DNA of 64,000 bases from Pohlia nutans (lineage: Eukaryota > Streptophyta > Bryopsida > Bryales > Mniaceae). Both the position numbers and the translations under genes were made by a program. Location of the stretch: assembly GCA_022496805.1 (NCBI GenBank), contig CM040103.1:2064001-2128000 (forward strand), read 5' to 3'. Within the stretch, counting starts at the first letter, position 1. The number at the start of each line of letters is the position of its first letter. Positions 1 to 12,129 of this stretch are shown piece by piece. Under the pieces are notes generated by a model. The model ran no database searches. It saw nothing but the letters and a program-made list of their open reading frames with translations, and was not told where the DNA came from.

Positions 1-3000
1 AATAGGCGCAGAGCTTAGTTTTTGTCGTACGTAGCTAGGGACAAGATCAAGAGTGCCGAATCTCGGAATGGAGCAGAGCTTGCTCAAGAATATGCTCAAG
101 TATGTTGCTGCCTTAGTTTGGAATCAGCCAACAAGTCGATCACTGCACTGGAGGTCTTCAGCAGATATTAGCTCGAATGCTAGACTCCGACTGAGATGGT
201 ATGAGGAGAGCTGGAAGTTGAGAATGAATGAGGAATGGAGGCCAGTCCGACTGCGTGGTCAAGCCGTGATTGCAGACAGGCCTGGCTAGCCCGGCCAAGC
301 CTTTGACTGACCCACGTCGGTATGTATTCATGACCAGATTATTTGCTGAAGCGCGTCGGCTGTTCCTAAACTTTGAGCAGCGTTTCCGTTATGACACGCC
401 CCAGAGTGATGACATGTCCCACCTTGGATGAGAAAAGGTCCAAGTTACGAATGAGTTCCACTCATGTCAACTCAACTCCACGGGCACTCATGGATGTTTC
501 TGTCCGCTTTCATCCATCCATTTTCAGTTGCTGCAACTGTGGACCCGGGAGCCACGTTCCAGGCCACCCCAGCCAATGGACCTTACACAACACAATATTG
601 TTGACCAGGTCGTCCCTTAGGCAGCCTTGGAAGTTGGAACTGGTCATCAACTGAACAGTCTAGATTCTTTTCCAACACATTCTTGTGCTCTATGAATTCA
701 TATTAAAATTTGAATGTTTTCACCAGTTGCCAAAAACGAACGGAAACAATAGCTAAAGAATGTTGTGAACCAATCATGAGCAGTTAGTGGAGACCACTCT
801 TTTCAAGAGTAGCACTCTGACTACAAGTTTTAGCATTAAATACAATGTCTCACCACACAATCTATAGTTAAAGATAATGTTGACTTGCCCTTGATTCTAA
901 ATCTGTTATAATGATTTGGGAACAGTGGTCAAGATTTTGAGGTGAACAATAGAGAGACTAAAGAATCTTATGGTTCGAAGTTTGATTTGGTTAAATGTTT
1001 GAATCAGGCCAATAACAATGGTTTCCCACTCACCAAACCTATTTGTGAATGATAAAGTACCTCAGTCTCATGGTGTGGAGTTTGATATTTGCACACCAAA
1101 TATTGTCAATATAGCCAAGGGTGGTTCTCACATCAAGCATTTTGTCCTATTCTCTGACAAGACTATGTCACCATGCTCACACTTTATGAAGTTAAGTTTA
1201 ATAAATTTATTCTTCACCATTTATGATTGTCCCATGTAGTGACAAAAGTAATACTATGTGATTGATTGATGCACTCTATTCCAAGCATGCTTGGTGGTTG
1301 TTGTTGGGGAAATTTTCATTTCTCACATACCATCATGTATCATGTACGTGAACTTAGTGCACAATAAGCATTTGTTGGGCATCTTACAAATACAACACAA
1401 TCATGTACTATATGGTATTTATTGTGTATGGAATTATTTCTAAATTCATTGTGTAAAGATCTAAATGGTTATTTTCGGAAAATTAATTTTACGGATAATT
1501 TTAACATCATGTTTTTTCATTTTCTCTATTGTACCAAACTTCATTAAAAATAAAAGAAATCACATATTATAACACATCCACACTTTGTTCAATATCCCTC
1601 TATCATTTAGGGGTTAACATATAAATTTTTGTCCTAAACCATATATGGATAAGTCGCTCTCACTTATAAAATTCACAATAATTACACTCTTGATATAAAA
1701 GATTACAACAAAGAGGTGTTGGCATAGGTCATTGCTGAACCCGAAGATCACTTTTATTTTTGAAAATTTAATCCAAATTCTATTCAACTTTGAAATCACA
1801 CACCCTCCAAAATCCCACTTTTGAATGTCCATTATATAGATCTAACACATACTATAATTTTTCAATTCCACCAATGGATGATTCTCTAATTTTGACAAAA
1901 TGTCTTCACTCTTCCTGGAAATACAATTGTACGGTTTCTTTCTAATTTAATTCATTCTATTTCTTATAATATTAATCATAGTGGGAAAATCCACTAAAAT
2001 CTAGTGCACCCAGTTACAAGGCACTAAAGAATTAACCGCTAAAATCCATTGCACTAAAAAGTTAACCACTAAAGTCCATTGCACTAAAGGATTAACCACT
2101 AATAAAAATCCATTGCACCTAGTTTCAAGGCACTAAAGGGTTTACCCTTAAAATGAATAATTAGAAACTCGAATAGATTTATGTGCAAGTCAACTTTTTT
2201 TGGATGTTTGTGAAATTTTTATTAGGAGTGTACAAACTTATGTGGGATTTTCTGTGGGATCATTGTATTCTTGATCATTCAATTATGATTTTGTTGGAAG
2301 TAACCGGTCAAGAGCCAACAAGTCCAAAATAATTCTAGAACATAATCCCCTTTTTTTTTAATAAATCAAGACCATCATATTTTAGAAATCTTTGGTTCTC
2401 TCAAAGTAAAGAAAAGACATACCGTAGTTTAATAGCAGGTTGGGCACAAAATAATTCTAAAAATAAATGCCTAAAATTTTGGAATATTATTGGCATTTTT
2501 TGCCGAATATAATATTAATTATTTTTCAAAATTGCCGAAAAGTAAGAAGTTTTTACTTCTCACTAGAATTTTACTTACAGCGGAAGCATGTGTGAATTTT
2601 AGGGGAGAGAAGGTGCTCCTTTTGTAATCAAGCTCACTTCATTAATCCACAAAGAATATGGGTTAAGAACTAGCAAGCCTCTAGGTGAGGCTTTTTAAAT
2701 GTGTTGTACACAGATTTTTGGAGTCCAATTGAGCATAGAAGATGAAGTTTTATAGAATTTTATCCAACTAACAATAGTTGAGAAATCAATTCTTCTTCCA
2801 CCTCCAACAGGTTTTGTGTCAAAATAAGTCTTTATGCAAAAGGTATGGACAAAACATTGCAGCTGTGTAAAGATCAAAAAATTAAACTACGTTCACAATA
2901 GTTTTTCGGAGCTCATTTGTGCATAGAAGATCAACTTTTTTGGAATTTTGTTGGTTTAAAAAAAGTTTAGAAATCAAGTAATTTTTCACCTCCAATAAAT

Positions 3001-3080
3001 TTTATGTCATTTGAAGACTCTATGCAAAAGTTATGCGTGTTCTAAAAATGAAGACTAACTAGGTGCTTCACCTCAAAGTT
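1..3080. other. AT-rich stretch with no recognised gene
   Basis: No open frame here has recognisable protein similarity, codon-like composition or convincing paired splice sites. The open frames are all under 100 codons and look like chance. A degenerate minisatellite near 2.0-2.15 kb is listed separately. A sequence reading TTAACCCCTAAATG on the minus strand near 1605-1618 resembles the ends of the TTAA-flanked elements at 6.6 and 36.8 kb, but I found no partner end. Confidence 0.5.
1990..2155. repeat. Degenerate minisatellite, unit about 30 bp
   Basis: The words GCACTAAA, TTAACCACTAA and ATCCATTGCAC recur in the same order about five times with small length changes, giving a diverged tandem repeat in non-coding DNA. 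Confidence 0.6.
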
Positions 3081-3088
3081 TACATATC

Positions 3089-3359
3089 CTCGGGGGGTGC
3101 ACTCTACAGTATGTTTGAGAATCACGTGCGTTCATGATCCCTATTAAAAACCCCCTGTATACGAGAGGCTATATGTCTAAATACCTTTTGTATACAGATG
3201 TATTCTGTTTTAAATATATGTTTAGTGTAAGTATACGTGAATATTTTCAGTTCTAAATGTGTTTATTGTATGTATACGTAATACGGCTGTGTTCAAATTA
3301 ATACCCCTGTTGTGCACTCACGTATATTCGTACATGTTCAGTACAGTGCACCCCCCGAG
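3089..3359 (+). mobile_element. 271-bp MITE with 8-bp target duplication, copy 1
   Basis: The ends are inverted repeats beginning CTCGGGGGGTGCACT. The element is flanked on both sides by the identical 8-mer TACATATC (3081-3088 and 3360-3367). A second copy of exactly the same length lies inverted at 9722-9992. An 8-bp duplication is usual for hAT-superfamily elements in plants, although the terminal sequence is not a textbook hAT end. It has no coding capacity and so is non-autonomous. Confidence 0.88.
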
Positions 3360-3367
3360 TACATATC

Positions 3368-6272
3368 CCATATGCATTGTGACACAACTCCACTCCACTT
3401 GCATAAAGCACAGAGCATTCTCACCTCTTCATCCACAATTTACTTGTCATCCAATGCAAGAGAGCTGTACATGATAAAAACTTAAATAGAAAAATTAGAG
3501 AAGCATTTATAAGCCAAATTTTTAAAAATTAAATGAGAAAATTGTCGAAAATATGAATATACTATTTTTAGGTACCGAACTTACTTTTTGAACTTTAATT
3601 AAATATTAGGCAGCACGTTGCCAAACCTGCTAGCAAACTACAATATTGTGACTAAGGTTGGCTATCCTAAAACCACCAGCTTAAGAAATATGGCCTCATT
3701 TTAATAAGGTTATTTATGAAAAATATTGTTTAATCATTTGGAAGTAGGTTTCTCACGAAAATGCACAAATTTTTGCATTTTTATTCTCAATATTCAAATT
3801 GATTCAAATTTTAAAAGAGGAAAGAACACCAACACTCAAAACCAACATATAGATTCTCCCATGATCACACCATGTGGTACTAATTTTCAATCATAATGAT
3901 ACCCAAAGCCACCAACTACTTCGCAACGCTTGGCATACCATTGATTTACTTGAATAGTGAAATTGGTGGTTTTGAGTCTCAACTGTGGTAGCCCCAAGAA
4001 AACTCTCACAACATTCAATAGCCTTCCAGGAAGTTGCTTAAAAATTTCATCCATCTTTATATATAGATTTCAGATGACTATCTCCAACTGCTCCAGTTCC
4101 AGACAAACATCTCAAACCGCTCTGAGAACCTGTTTCTGATACCTCATGGCTCCTAGATTCTACGAATTATGTCATAGAGCTGAGATTTCAAATGAGTCTA
4201 AACCGCTACAGTTCGGGAGTTTTAAACTACGTACTCCTGGCGAGAACTTTTCCAAATGTTGCGAAATTGTGTCAATGTAACGACTATGACCATATACTCC
4301 GTATGCACAATTTATGGACAAGGTGCCAATTGAACAAAGCTTTGTCTCGGTTCATTTCATTCATAGATCAGTTCTGAAAATCTAGACCACATGAGTGTCA
4401 CTTTTGGCTTTAAATTAAACAGGAAATAGAATGACGAGAATGAGTGTAGGGCATGGAGGCATTCAATGCCAGCTTTACTTGCCATGAAAATTGACATATG
4501 ATAAAATTGATCTCTTCCTGATGGTCCAGCTCTAGGATCAATACTCTACGAAATGGAGACTTAATGTAATTACAGCCCTGATAATAGAAGTAATCTAAGT
4601 GTTGAGAGCAGCTCAACGTTGCAATGAGATTTGGAGGTGACTGAATACCGGCAAGCTAAGCCTCTTGGTGTTCAGAAAGAAATTGAGAAAATTCTCAACT
4701 GAGCTTGCTTCTGTTGGGTCACTGAATGGCCTGCTGCAGCTCGGCATCACCTGATGCGCGGTGGGTTCCACTTCGAGTTGCCTCCATCTCCTTCAGAATT
4801 CATTCTGCTCGCACTGCAACCTAATTCTAATCCTATTGAAATTAGGTCGCTGGGAAAACTGAAAAGTCTAAACTATCAACCTCTTGAACGAGTGAGTCTG
4901 AATTCTATTCCGAAACCAGCAGTGAGTCTGTTTGGAGCGAAGGAGCTCTGGAGACTGTTGGCAAAGTCTGTTTGAACACTCTGAGTAAGTCTTACTAGTC
5001 CCAAGTGAGATTGAACAATCAACTCCACGAGTTAAGAGAACCAGGAATGATGGGCTATGGAACACGCTGGTTCCTATTTTTACCCATCTCGTTCAGTTAT
5101 CTTGACTGGCAAGCCTCCCTGGCGGTATATAGTCGGCACCCCCTGCCTGGTCTCCTTCCTCAGTTGACTGCGAATGAATTTCTTCATTCTTGCGCCACAA
5201 TTCATCAACTCCTTCCAAAGAAAAATAAAATAAAGTGCCGACATTCTTGTTGAGCAAGAAACTAAGTTGAGACGATGTTGTGCTTGCCCTGGCTGGAGCC
5301 AAGTGTTATATTACATTACTTGCAAGGAAGATTCATGAAAAGGTGTCGACCGGGGTGACTAAATTGGCAGTGAGTGTACTGTTATGGCAGTTGAATGTGC
5401 CGTTCACGTATTGCCGAGTCTCATCGACCTGCCAAGTTGACAACCAAAAGCTTGTTGGTGACGGACCCCACAGACGAGGTAGTTTCTTGGCCCTCACAGG
5501 AATTTTGACTGACAATAATTTCAAAAACACATGCCCTAGTATCACAAAACTTCTCACTGAAAAAACAGCGTAAGTTACTCTAGCTTGAGCTCTTGCGTGC
5601 CTCTAGTAACTAAAGGCGGACTTCTATGTGCTGACAAGATAGGCAAAGCCACAAAATCAATTTTGGGGCTGGAAAAGTATCCTTTTATATTTGAGTATTC
5701 CATAAATGTGTGCAAAAGGGGTTGTGTGAACGTAAGAAGGGGTGGTATGGTCAAATTTTACTGTAAAAGTGGAGTTGGATGACCATATGCCATTGAATTT
5801 TAAAATAACTTTAGACTAGTCATTATCAATCACTTTCATATAAGTAGGAAAAATTAAATGGAGGAGTACTTAGGATTGTGAAATCATGCTAATATCCAAA
5901 ATGTGTTGTCATTTTTCCATTAACAAAATCATACAAGTAGAATTTTTGTTTAAACAAAATGTGTAATAGAGTTAATATCCATTAAGTTTAATAGAACTTT
6001 ACTAGAAGGGGAAAGACATGGTAAATATAGTTTTTTTAGATTCAAAGGTAGCAAAAATGATTTTTTCCTTTCTTTTTTTGACCAATGATGTTGCATTGCG
6101 TTGTTAGGAAGATTTGATCCTACTAGCTCTCCAATGCAAAAGAAGCTCTTCCAAACCTTGCTTCCATTCCTATGAAAGAATCTCACCGTCCCCTCAAGCC
6201 GGCCTTAAGCTCGACTTGTGTTAGGAGTTGTCAACAATTTTCTACTTGTACACTGTGAAAGAAATGGGCCGG
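3368..6272. other. No recognised gene
   Basis: This non-coding stretch holds only short unrelated open frames. Around 4.6-5.6 kb the composition is richer in G and C and there is a TATATAG box near 5127, so a promoter or old exon is possible. I recognise no product, and no exon chain joins in phase. Confidence 0.4.
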
Positions 6273-6500
6273 CTATTGCGTGGTGTGCGATTGGGATGCG
6301 GAGTCTGTGCAGGGAGTGTGGGTTGTGGGGGTGCGGCCCGTGTAGAATATTCTTTAAATATTCCATCTTGTCAATAGTGCCACGTGGTAGTTTAGGGTTT
6401 TAAGATTTAGGATGTAAAATTTGAAGTTTAAAAAATATTTTTGTTAATGTTAAAAAATATTCACAGAATATACTACACTGCACCCCGTACCACGCAATAG
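6273..6500. mobile_element. Probable MITE with CTATTGCGTGGT inverted ends
   Basis: The left end reads CTATTGCGTGGT and the right end is its reverse complement (CCACGCAATAG, preceded by CGTAC). A second matching stretch lies further in (GTGTAGAATATTC on the left against GAATATACTACAC on the right). No convincing target duplication was found, so the exact borders and superfamily are uncertain. Confidence 0.5.
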
Positions 6501-6606
6501 TCGATGTTTCACTGCATGTTCACTTTATGGATTACCCACATATATTCTTGAAAAGCTCTAAACAAGATCTTTCCATCAATATATTAATGAAATGAATTGG
6601 AGTTAA

Positions 6607-7173
6607 CCCCTAAAGGACCGGGGGGATTTTTAGCTTAGCTCTTGTTTTCTTGACTAGCTCTTAGAACAAGCTCAATTCCTCGTCGGTGTGGAATAATTTT
6701 GATGATCGGCACCGTTGAAATCAAAGAAGACTTACATAGCTTTTGTATGAAAAAAGATCAACAAAATCGCACAACTTTTGAGAAAATGCCACACGATTGA
6801 TGGAACTTATTTAGGGTATTTTGTACACATGCTAAAATCGTATTGATCAAAAGTGCTCCAAAAAATCTGAAATTTTTACTGTGAATAGAAATCATCATTT
6901 TAGAAATGTGGGAAAAATTTCAAGTGATTTGGAGATGCAAGGAAGAAGATAAGAGGGTCTGAAGTAATGCCAAAATACCCACCGTGCAACTCAAAAAATT
7001 CATCAAAAATTGCACACTTCATGAAATTTCGATCAAGAAGTACTCACGGATTCAGCTCTCGAAAAGAATTAGGGTCTCTTTGTTGCTCACATTACAATTC
7101 ACGGTCCAACAACTCAAAATTCCTTACTTTCTAGTTCCGGAAGCCACGTGGTGGCCTCGTGGTCCTTTGGGGG
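6607..7173. mobile_element. TTAA-flanked inverted-terminal-repeat element (piggyBac-like target)
   Basis: The terminal inverted repeats are CCCCTAAAGGACC on the left and GGTCCTTTGGGGG on the right. Each end is flanked by TTAA (6603-6606 and 7174-7177). TTAA is the target duplication of piggyBac and Kolobok elements. No transposase reading frame is present in the 567 bp, so this would be a non-autonomous derivative. A similarly bounded element lies at 36755-37334. Confidence 0.65.
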
Positions 7174-7870
7174 TTAAGGTGCAGTTTTGATTACTGAATA
7201 TAACAATATAATAGCAACTTTCAAATATCACTCTTGAAAGGATTAATGTACTCCCTTTGCAACTTTACCATTTTTTAGAATTTAAATAAATTTTTCTGAA
7301 AGATTTAAAAAAATACTTAAGCACTTAATTTTTTTAAATAACTAAATATTCAACAATACTTGTCCAAAAGTTAACATAATTCTATAAAAGATTGATAAAC
7401 TTCCAAAATATGAGGCCACAAAATTTTCAGACCATTTTCTTTTTTGGAACCAACGAAACTTCAAAGCTTCATTGCAAAGAGAGAACAAACACCAAGCCAG
7501 ACTAAGATAGAGCCCAAAAACTCTGGCCCAACTGAGACTCGACAAACAACATCAAATTCTTTAGCCTTTACCAGGTTCATCCTTTTGCTCTCACTGCATG
7601 AAAGATAAAAAACTCAAAACATGTGATTCTTGAGGCGGGGCTATTGTGGACTTTCAACCCTCCATCATCATTTATTAGGCAAAAAATGACGTGACATGTT
7701 CAGTATTCTAGAATCTGCTACAGCCATTGATTTCTTGTGCAACAATTCTTATTCCAGGGTATAGCTCACAAGTGCTAAAGAACCTTATGAACACAATGAA
7801 CCGTAACAAAACGCAAAGTAGAAAGTAGTGAACAGTGCAATGAGAGCATTTAATATCAATAATCAGAACA

Positions 7871-7941
7871 GGTCCCGGCGAGATTAGAACTCGCGTTACT
7901 GGGTTCAGAGTCCAATGTCCTGACCGCTAGACTACGGGACC
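7871..7941 (-). tRNA. tRNA-Gln (anticodon CTG)
   Basis: Read on the minus strand, the 71-nt sequence folds as a cloverleaf. The acceptor arm GGTCCCG/CGGGACC is perfect, the D stem is GTCT/GGAC, and the T arm GCGAG/CTCGC encloses TTCTAAT. The anticodon loop CTCTGAA gives CTG, so the tRNA reads the Gln codon CAG. The internal A and B box regions are intact, and no CCA is encoded, as expected in a eukaryote. The base pair closing the anticodon loop (31-39) is an A-C mismatch where the usual gene has A-T, so it may be a young or decaying copy. Confidence 0.85.
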
Positions 7942-8336
7942 TCACGAAATGAAGCCGGGAGCTGAGAGAGGCCTTTCGCAGTAGTGCCAACTCTCCTTCC
8001 GCAGTTGTTTGATCTTTCATCTGAAGAGTCTGTGTTGCCTTCACAAACTGGGTCACAAACGGAGAAGCCAAATGGTATTGAATTTAAAAGTAAAGTCAGG
8101 GTTTTATGAAATGAAGCTTCCAAGTCATGCACAAGTCATGCACAAGTCATGCACTACAGGGAGGGGGTGTTGTTTCTCATTCGGGTTTGTTTTTTAGTGA
8201 AATTGCGCCACTTCTCACTATGTCAGAGGTGACTGCGGAATACCACATAGGATAAGCGTCTATAGTTCACAGTTCACACTTTTCCGGATTCTTGGGAATG
8301 AGAAATGATGGGTTAGCTTGTAGTGATGGGATGACT

Positions 8337-8510
8337 CACTACTAGAAAAGGCGTCGTTTCTCACTCAAAACAATGTCAAAGTTCACCGTACACTTGTCCT
8401 AGTACGTGACGAATCGCACTCATCAAGTCTTGAACGCGTGGACAGTAAGTGCGAAGTAGCGCCGTTTGACTCACCTACCGAGTGAAAAGTGACGCCTTCT
8501 CCTTGTAGTG
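8337..8510 (+). mobile_element. CACTA-type MITE, copy 1 (174 bp)
   Basis: It starts CACTACTAGAAAAGGCGTC and ends GACGCCTTCTCCTTGTAGTG. The consensus end CACTACAAG is the hallmark of the plant CACTA (En/Spm) superfamily. It is flanked by the 3-bp duplication ACT (8334-8336 and 8511-8513), the size CACTA transposases make. It has no coding capacity. Confidence 0.88.
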
Positions 8511-8564
8511 ACTTGACTGTGTTGAAGCATGTGATACGGCGGGGAGCTTCCGGCTGTAGACTCA

Positions 8565-8580
8565 GGGCCGCTTCACACTA
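8565..8580. repeat. Solo terminal repeat of the 11.5-kb MITE family
   Basis: GGGCCGCTTCACACTA is identical to the terminal repeat of the Harbinger-like MITE at 11505-11849, but I see no matching opposite end nearby. It is probably the remnant of a deleted copy. Confidence 0.5.
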
Positions 8581-8811
8581 GCAAGCTGGCAGGAAGAACA
8601 AGAGGAAGTGTTGTTTCCACTTCTCAACCATGGTCACACAGAATTTCACATCGTGATGCTTGGAAAAGCGTGTGAAAAGTATAATTAGGAAAAAAAAAAA
8701 CCCAGCATATTGTCTTCATGTTGAATTCACGACCAATCTTCGTAATTTAAGACGAGCAATTTTCAGAGGATCCCTTTCAGTGACAGTGACAACAAGGACA
8801 TATTGAGGTGT

Positions 8812-8990
8812 CACTACAAGTAGAGGTATCGTTTCTTACTCAAGAGAATCCTGTTTATTGTCGCTTCTCAGTGTACACGCTTGTCCTACTTGATGAATAG
8901 CACTCACCAAGTCCAACCAAAAATTTGGTGAGTGCGAAGTGACGCCGTTTGACTTACAGGAGTGAAAAGTGACGCTTTCTCCTTGTAGTG
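8812..8990 (+). mobile_element. CACTA-type MITE, copy 2 (179 bp)
   Basis: It starts CACTACAAG and ends CTTGTAGTG, and its inner sequence is homologous to copy 1 at 8337. It is flanked by the 3-bp duplication TGT (8809-8811 and 8991-8993). Both copies share the near-terminal words CGTTTCT and GAGTGAAAAGTGACGC. Confidence 0.88.
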
Positions 8991-9439
8991 TGTCAATATA
9001 TGAGGCAGCCGTTTGCCGTGTGAATGAGCACACGAATTGAGGTGCGACCACTACAGCAACGAAGAGTGCCTGCAACTCTCTCACGTGAAGTCGTCCTCAG
9101 ACTTTTCACAGCCTCAATTTAATAAGCAAGTTCGTTCTGACGGCAGATGGACTTTCAATTGTCAGTGTCTGTGACCAAATTTTATGTTTGGAATCTCACT
9201 AAGGGCGGACTTCCATGTGGGGATCGGTTGGGTGGAAGGCACTAGAAGACAAGAATTGAGGTCTCAAGAACCACCCATGCTCCACCCATTTTGGTACAAA
9301 TGAAATTTATACTCTTGAATCCTCCTGTTTCCACCCATTTCGGTGGAGCTTCCTCCTTTCAAGGACCAGCCACCCACTGCCCCCTGTACATGGAAGGAGG
9401 CCCTAATTTCCTCCTTTTCCTCCATGTTGAACTACTACA

Positions 9440-9496
9440 CTGTACAGTGAACTTTGACATTGTTTTGAGTGAGAAGCAATGCCTTTAATAGTAGTG
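9440..9496 (-). mobile_element. Truncated CACTA-type MITE, copy 3
   Basis: On the minus strand the sequence starts CACTACTATTAAAGGC and continues TTCTCACTCAAAACAATG, matching the first 60 or so bases of copy 1. The other end is missing, so this is a 5'-end relic. Confidence 0.7.
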
Positions 9497-9721
9497 GGAA
9501 TGAAAGGCCAAGGCCATAGCCATGGATTTATTTATTGGACAGATATGGCGATGGCCATGGTTTTTAGAAAAAACTAAAAATAAACAAAAAATAAAAAAAT
9601 AAAACTTATTTTTACATACTTGAGCATGGTCATGTCCCCATTACATCCTCCAACATCCTATACGATTTGATGCTACAAAGAGTTCCACAATGAAATTAGA
9701 CTCCCAAACTTGATTGAAGAC

Positions 9722-9992
9722 CTCGGGAGGTGCACTGTACTAAACATGTACGAGTATACGTGAGTGCACAGAAGGGGTATTAATTTGAACACTACCGTAT
9801 TACGTATACATACAATAAACACATTTAGAATTGAAAATATTCACATATACTTACACTAAACATATATTTAAAACGGAATACATCTGTATACAAAGGTATT
9901 TTAGACATATAGCCTCTCGTATATAGAGGTTTTTTAGAAGGGGTCATGAACGCACGTGATTCTCAAACATAATGTAGAGTGCACCCCCTGAG
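9722..9992 (-). mobile_element. 271-bp MITE with 8-bp target duplication, copy 2
   Basis: This is an inverted copy of the element at 3089-3359 with the same length. It is flanked by the perfect 8-bp duplication TTGAAGAC (9714-9721 and 9993-10000). Two independent insertions with different exact duplications establish the element's borders. Confidence 0.88.
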
Positions 9993-10009
9993 TTGAAGAC
10001 CCTCGAAAT

Positions 10010-11300
10010 GATCTTTAGATGCTTACAACCCTCTCCAAATTGGGCAGTTTTACAAAAATGCATTATAAAATGCAACTGAAAGAATTATTTGAACTTGATA
10101 TATGAATAAAAGTTTTACATGATCATGATTGAATTTTAGATTCTATCCATACAATTTATTCTATGATAGTTATCACCAATATCTTTGTATATAATTTGAA
10201 ACTTAAAATTCAAAATTCTTTTGTAATTCCGTCGACTAGGAACTCGGAGAGGGTCTTACCCCAGAAAAATATGAAGGAAAATCGTCAGCGTCGTCGTCGT
10301 CGTCGTGACCATCGTCGTCATGTCCTTTGGTATTATTAGTCCTATATGGTCGTGAAAAGAAAGAAGAGATTGAAGTTGGAGTTGGAAACTTGAAAGGTTG
10401 TTTGAAAGGTTATATAGATTATATATATGGCTATTCAAAAGGTTATTGCAAAAGTTATTTCAAACAATATTTAAAAATCAATTGACATATTTTAAAAACA
10501 AAAGCAAAGCTCGACTTCATTCATTTTTTGTGTAAATTTTATTTTATTTCATTTTTATACGAACACCTTTCATTTTTTACTTGTTAGTTTTGATTTTTTT
10601 GGAATTTTTTTCACAAAGTGGTCTTCAAGCAATTTTCAAATTTACACACTGCAAACCATCATTCAAAAAACAAGTAACTTTGTTTTTAACTTTACTTTAA
10701 TTTCGTCGACGAGGTACTCGGAGAGGGTTTTTACCCAAGAAAATTACAAAGGGAACTGGAAGGCGTAGGCGTAGGCGTGGTCGTGATCGTCGTCAACCTA
10801 GCCTCGCTTGCAACTTCCTAAATATACATCTAAATATACATTTATTTATTTACTTCCTAAATGTGAGACTTCACACTTCTCTGGCGAGTGCCGCAATAGA
10901 CACTTCATTGTGAAATATTTTAATTTATATTCAAATTAAAAAATATGGAGTTTGTACCAAAGGACATGATAGATTATGATTTTCGTCGATGGTTGTGCGT
11001 AGCATTGCGTAGCCCTAGTTCAATTACAAATAAGATATTGACAACCTATAGATGAAATTTGATGTGATGGGTTGAAATGTAATACTTTAAGTGTAGTGAT
11101 TTTTGAAGATTTTTTGGTTCTCTTTTTTGGGATTTTTTGGTTTGATTTTTTACTAAATGGTTCTCACATATATGAAGCTAACTTCTTATAAAATCTAGAG
11201 TAAAAAATTCACACTGCAAAAAGTGCATAACGGATGAGAAAATGCGAATGAAATTTGCATATTGTTTAAAAAGTGGACGCTCAAGAAAAAAATTTATTAA
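10010..11300. repeat. Diverged relative of the 36.8-kb element, split by an insertion
   Basis: Segments 10010-10235 and about 11025-11290 align in order with 36775-36960 and 36965-37320. Shared words include GGGCAGTTT, ATGAATAAAAGTT, AAGATATTGACAA, GTGTAGTGATTTTT and AAAAAGTGCAT. The middle of the left copy (10240-11020) is an unrelated insertion that holds two related pieces (starting near 10230 and 10700), each with CTCGGAGAGGGT and CGTCGTC runs. Confidence 0.5.
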
Positions 11301-11504
11301 GTTGAAAAGAATTGCAATGCAAGTCATTATTTTGGTCTTTTTTGTCACTCCAACAATTGACATTCGATGATTTCTCAAAGTTGAACTCATGAGGAATCTA
11401 AAGCTCACACTAAACTATTCCTTGATGCTGAAACTCCCATTGAAACTTTCAATAATTGCTTCAAAGGACCCTTAAAACTTCTATTGGTTACTTTGGAGAA
11501 CTTA

Positions 11505-11849
11505 GGGCCGCTTCACACTATGGCCAAAGGTCGAGAGGCCGTCGATTTCCACCAATCAAATTGCAAGAAACCATGATTTCAGCCTCTCGACCCTTCACAC
11601 TAGAGGCCAAAGTCCAAAGGCCGTGGACCTTCAAAATGCTTACATGGCAACACTTTTTGACTAAGGTGACGGCCTCTCGAGAGGAAGTTTGGGTCCTACA
11701 TTTTGCAAGACCCGTCACCATGGTCGAGAGGCCGTCGATTTCTTTTCATAAAAAATGAAAACTATATTTTATGCCTATTTTCAGTAGATTTCTTTGGACT
11801 CTCAATCCCACGGCTTCTCGACTTGGACGGCCATAGTGTGAAGCGGCCC
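11505..11849. mobile_element. Harbinger/Tourist-like MITE (345 bp)
   Basis: The ends are inverted repeats GGGCCGCTTCACACTATGGCC and GGCCATAGTGTGAAGCGGCCC. The element is flanked by the 3-bp duplication TTA (11502-11504 and 11850-11852), the target of PIF/Harbinger transposases. Inside, GGTCGAGAGGCCGTCGATTTC appears twice, so it contains an internal duplication. It has no coding capacity. Confidence 0.85.
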
Positions 11850-12129
11850 TTAATTATGAATTAGATTAGCTTAGAGACTTCTAAAATAATGAAAAAAGAA
11901 AATGATGTCAACTGACATTGTTGGAGATCTAATTTTCCTAGTAGTGCTAATTGATTCTTAGGAGTCCTTATTAGGAATTATAGAAAACCCTTCTTGCAAT
12001 GAATCATTAATTCCTTTTTCAAAAGTGTCATTCAAGCATTAGTAGAAATCTTGTTCAATGTGACATATATATCTACAAATATGACTAAATGTGTGTTACA
12101 ATCAATGTACGTACAGTCAAGATTGATGA

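Noticed and set aside
5100..5300. TATA-box promoter and gene near 5.1 kb
   Set aside because: A TATATAG box and higher GC are present, but no downstream exon chain or recognised product could be supported.
10256..10438. 60-codon minus-strand frame with poly-threonine
   Set aside because: It reads through a CGTCGT/ACGACG simple repeat, with no coding evidence.
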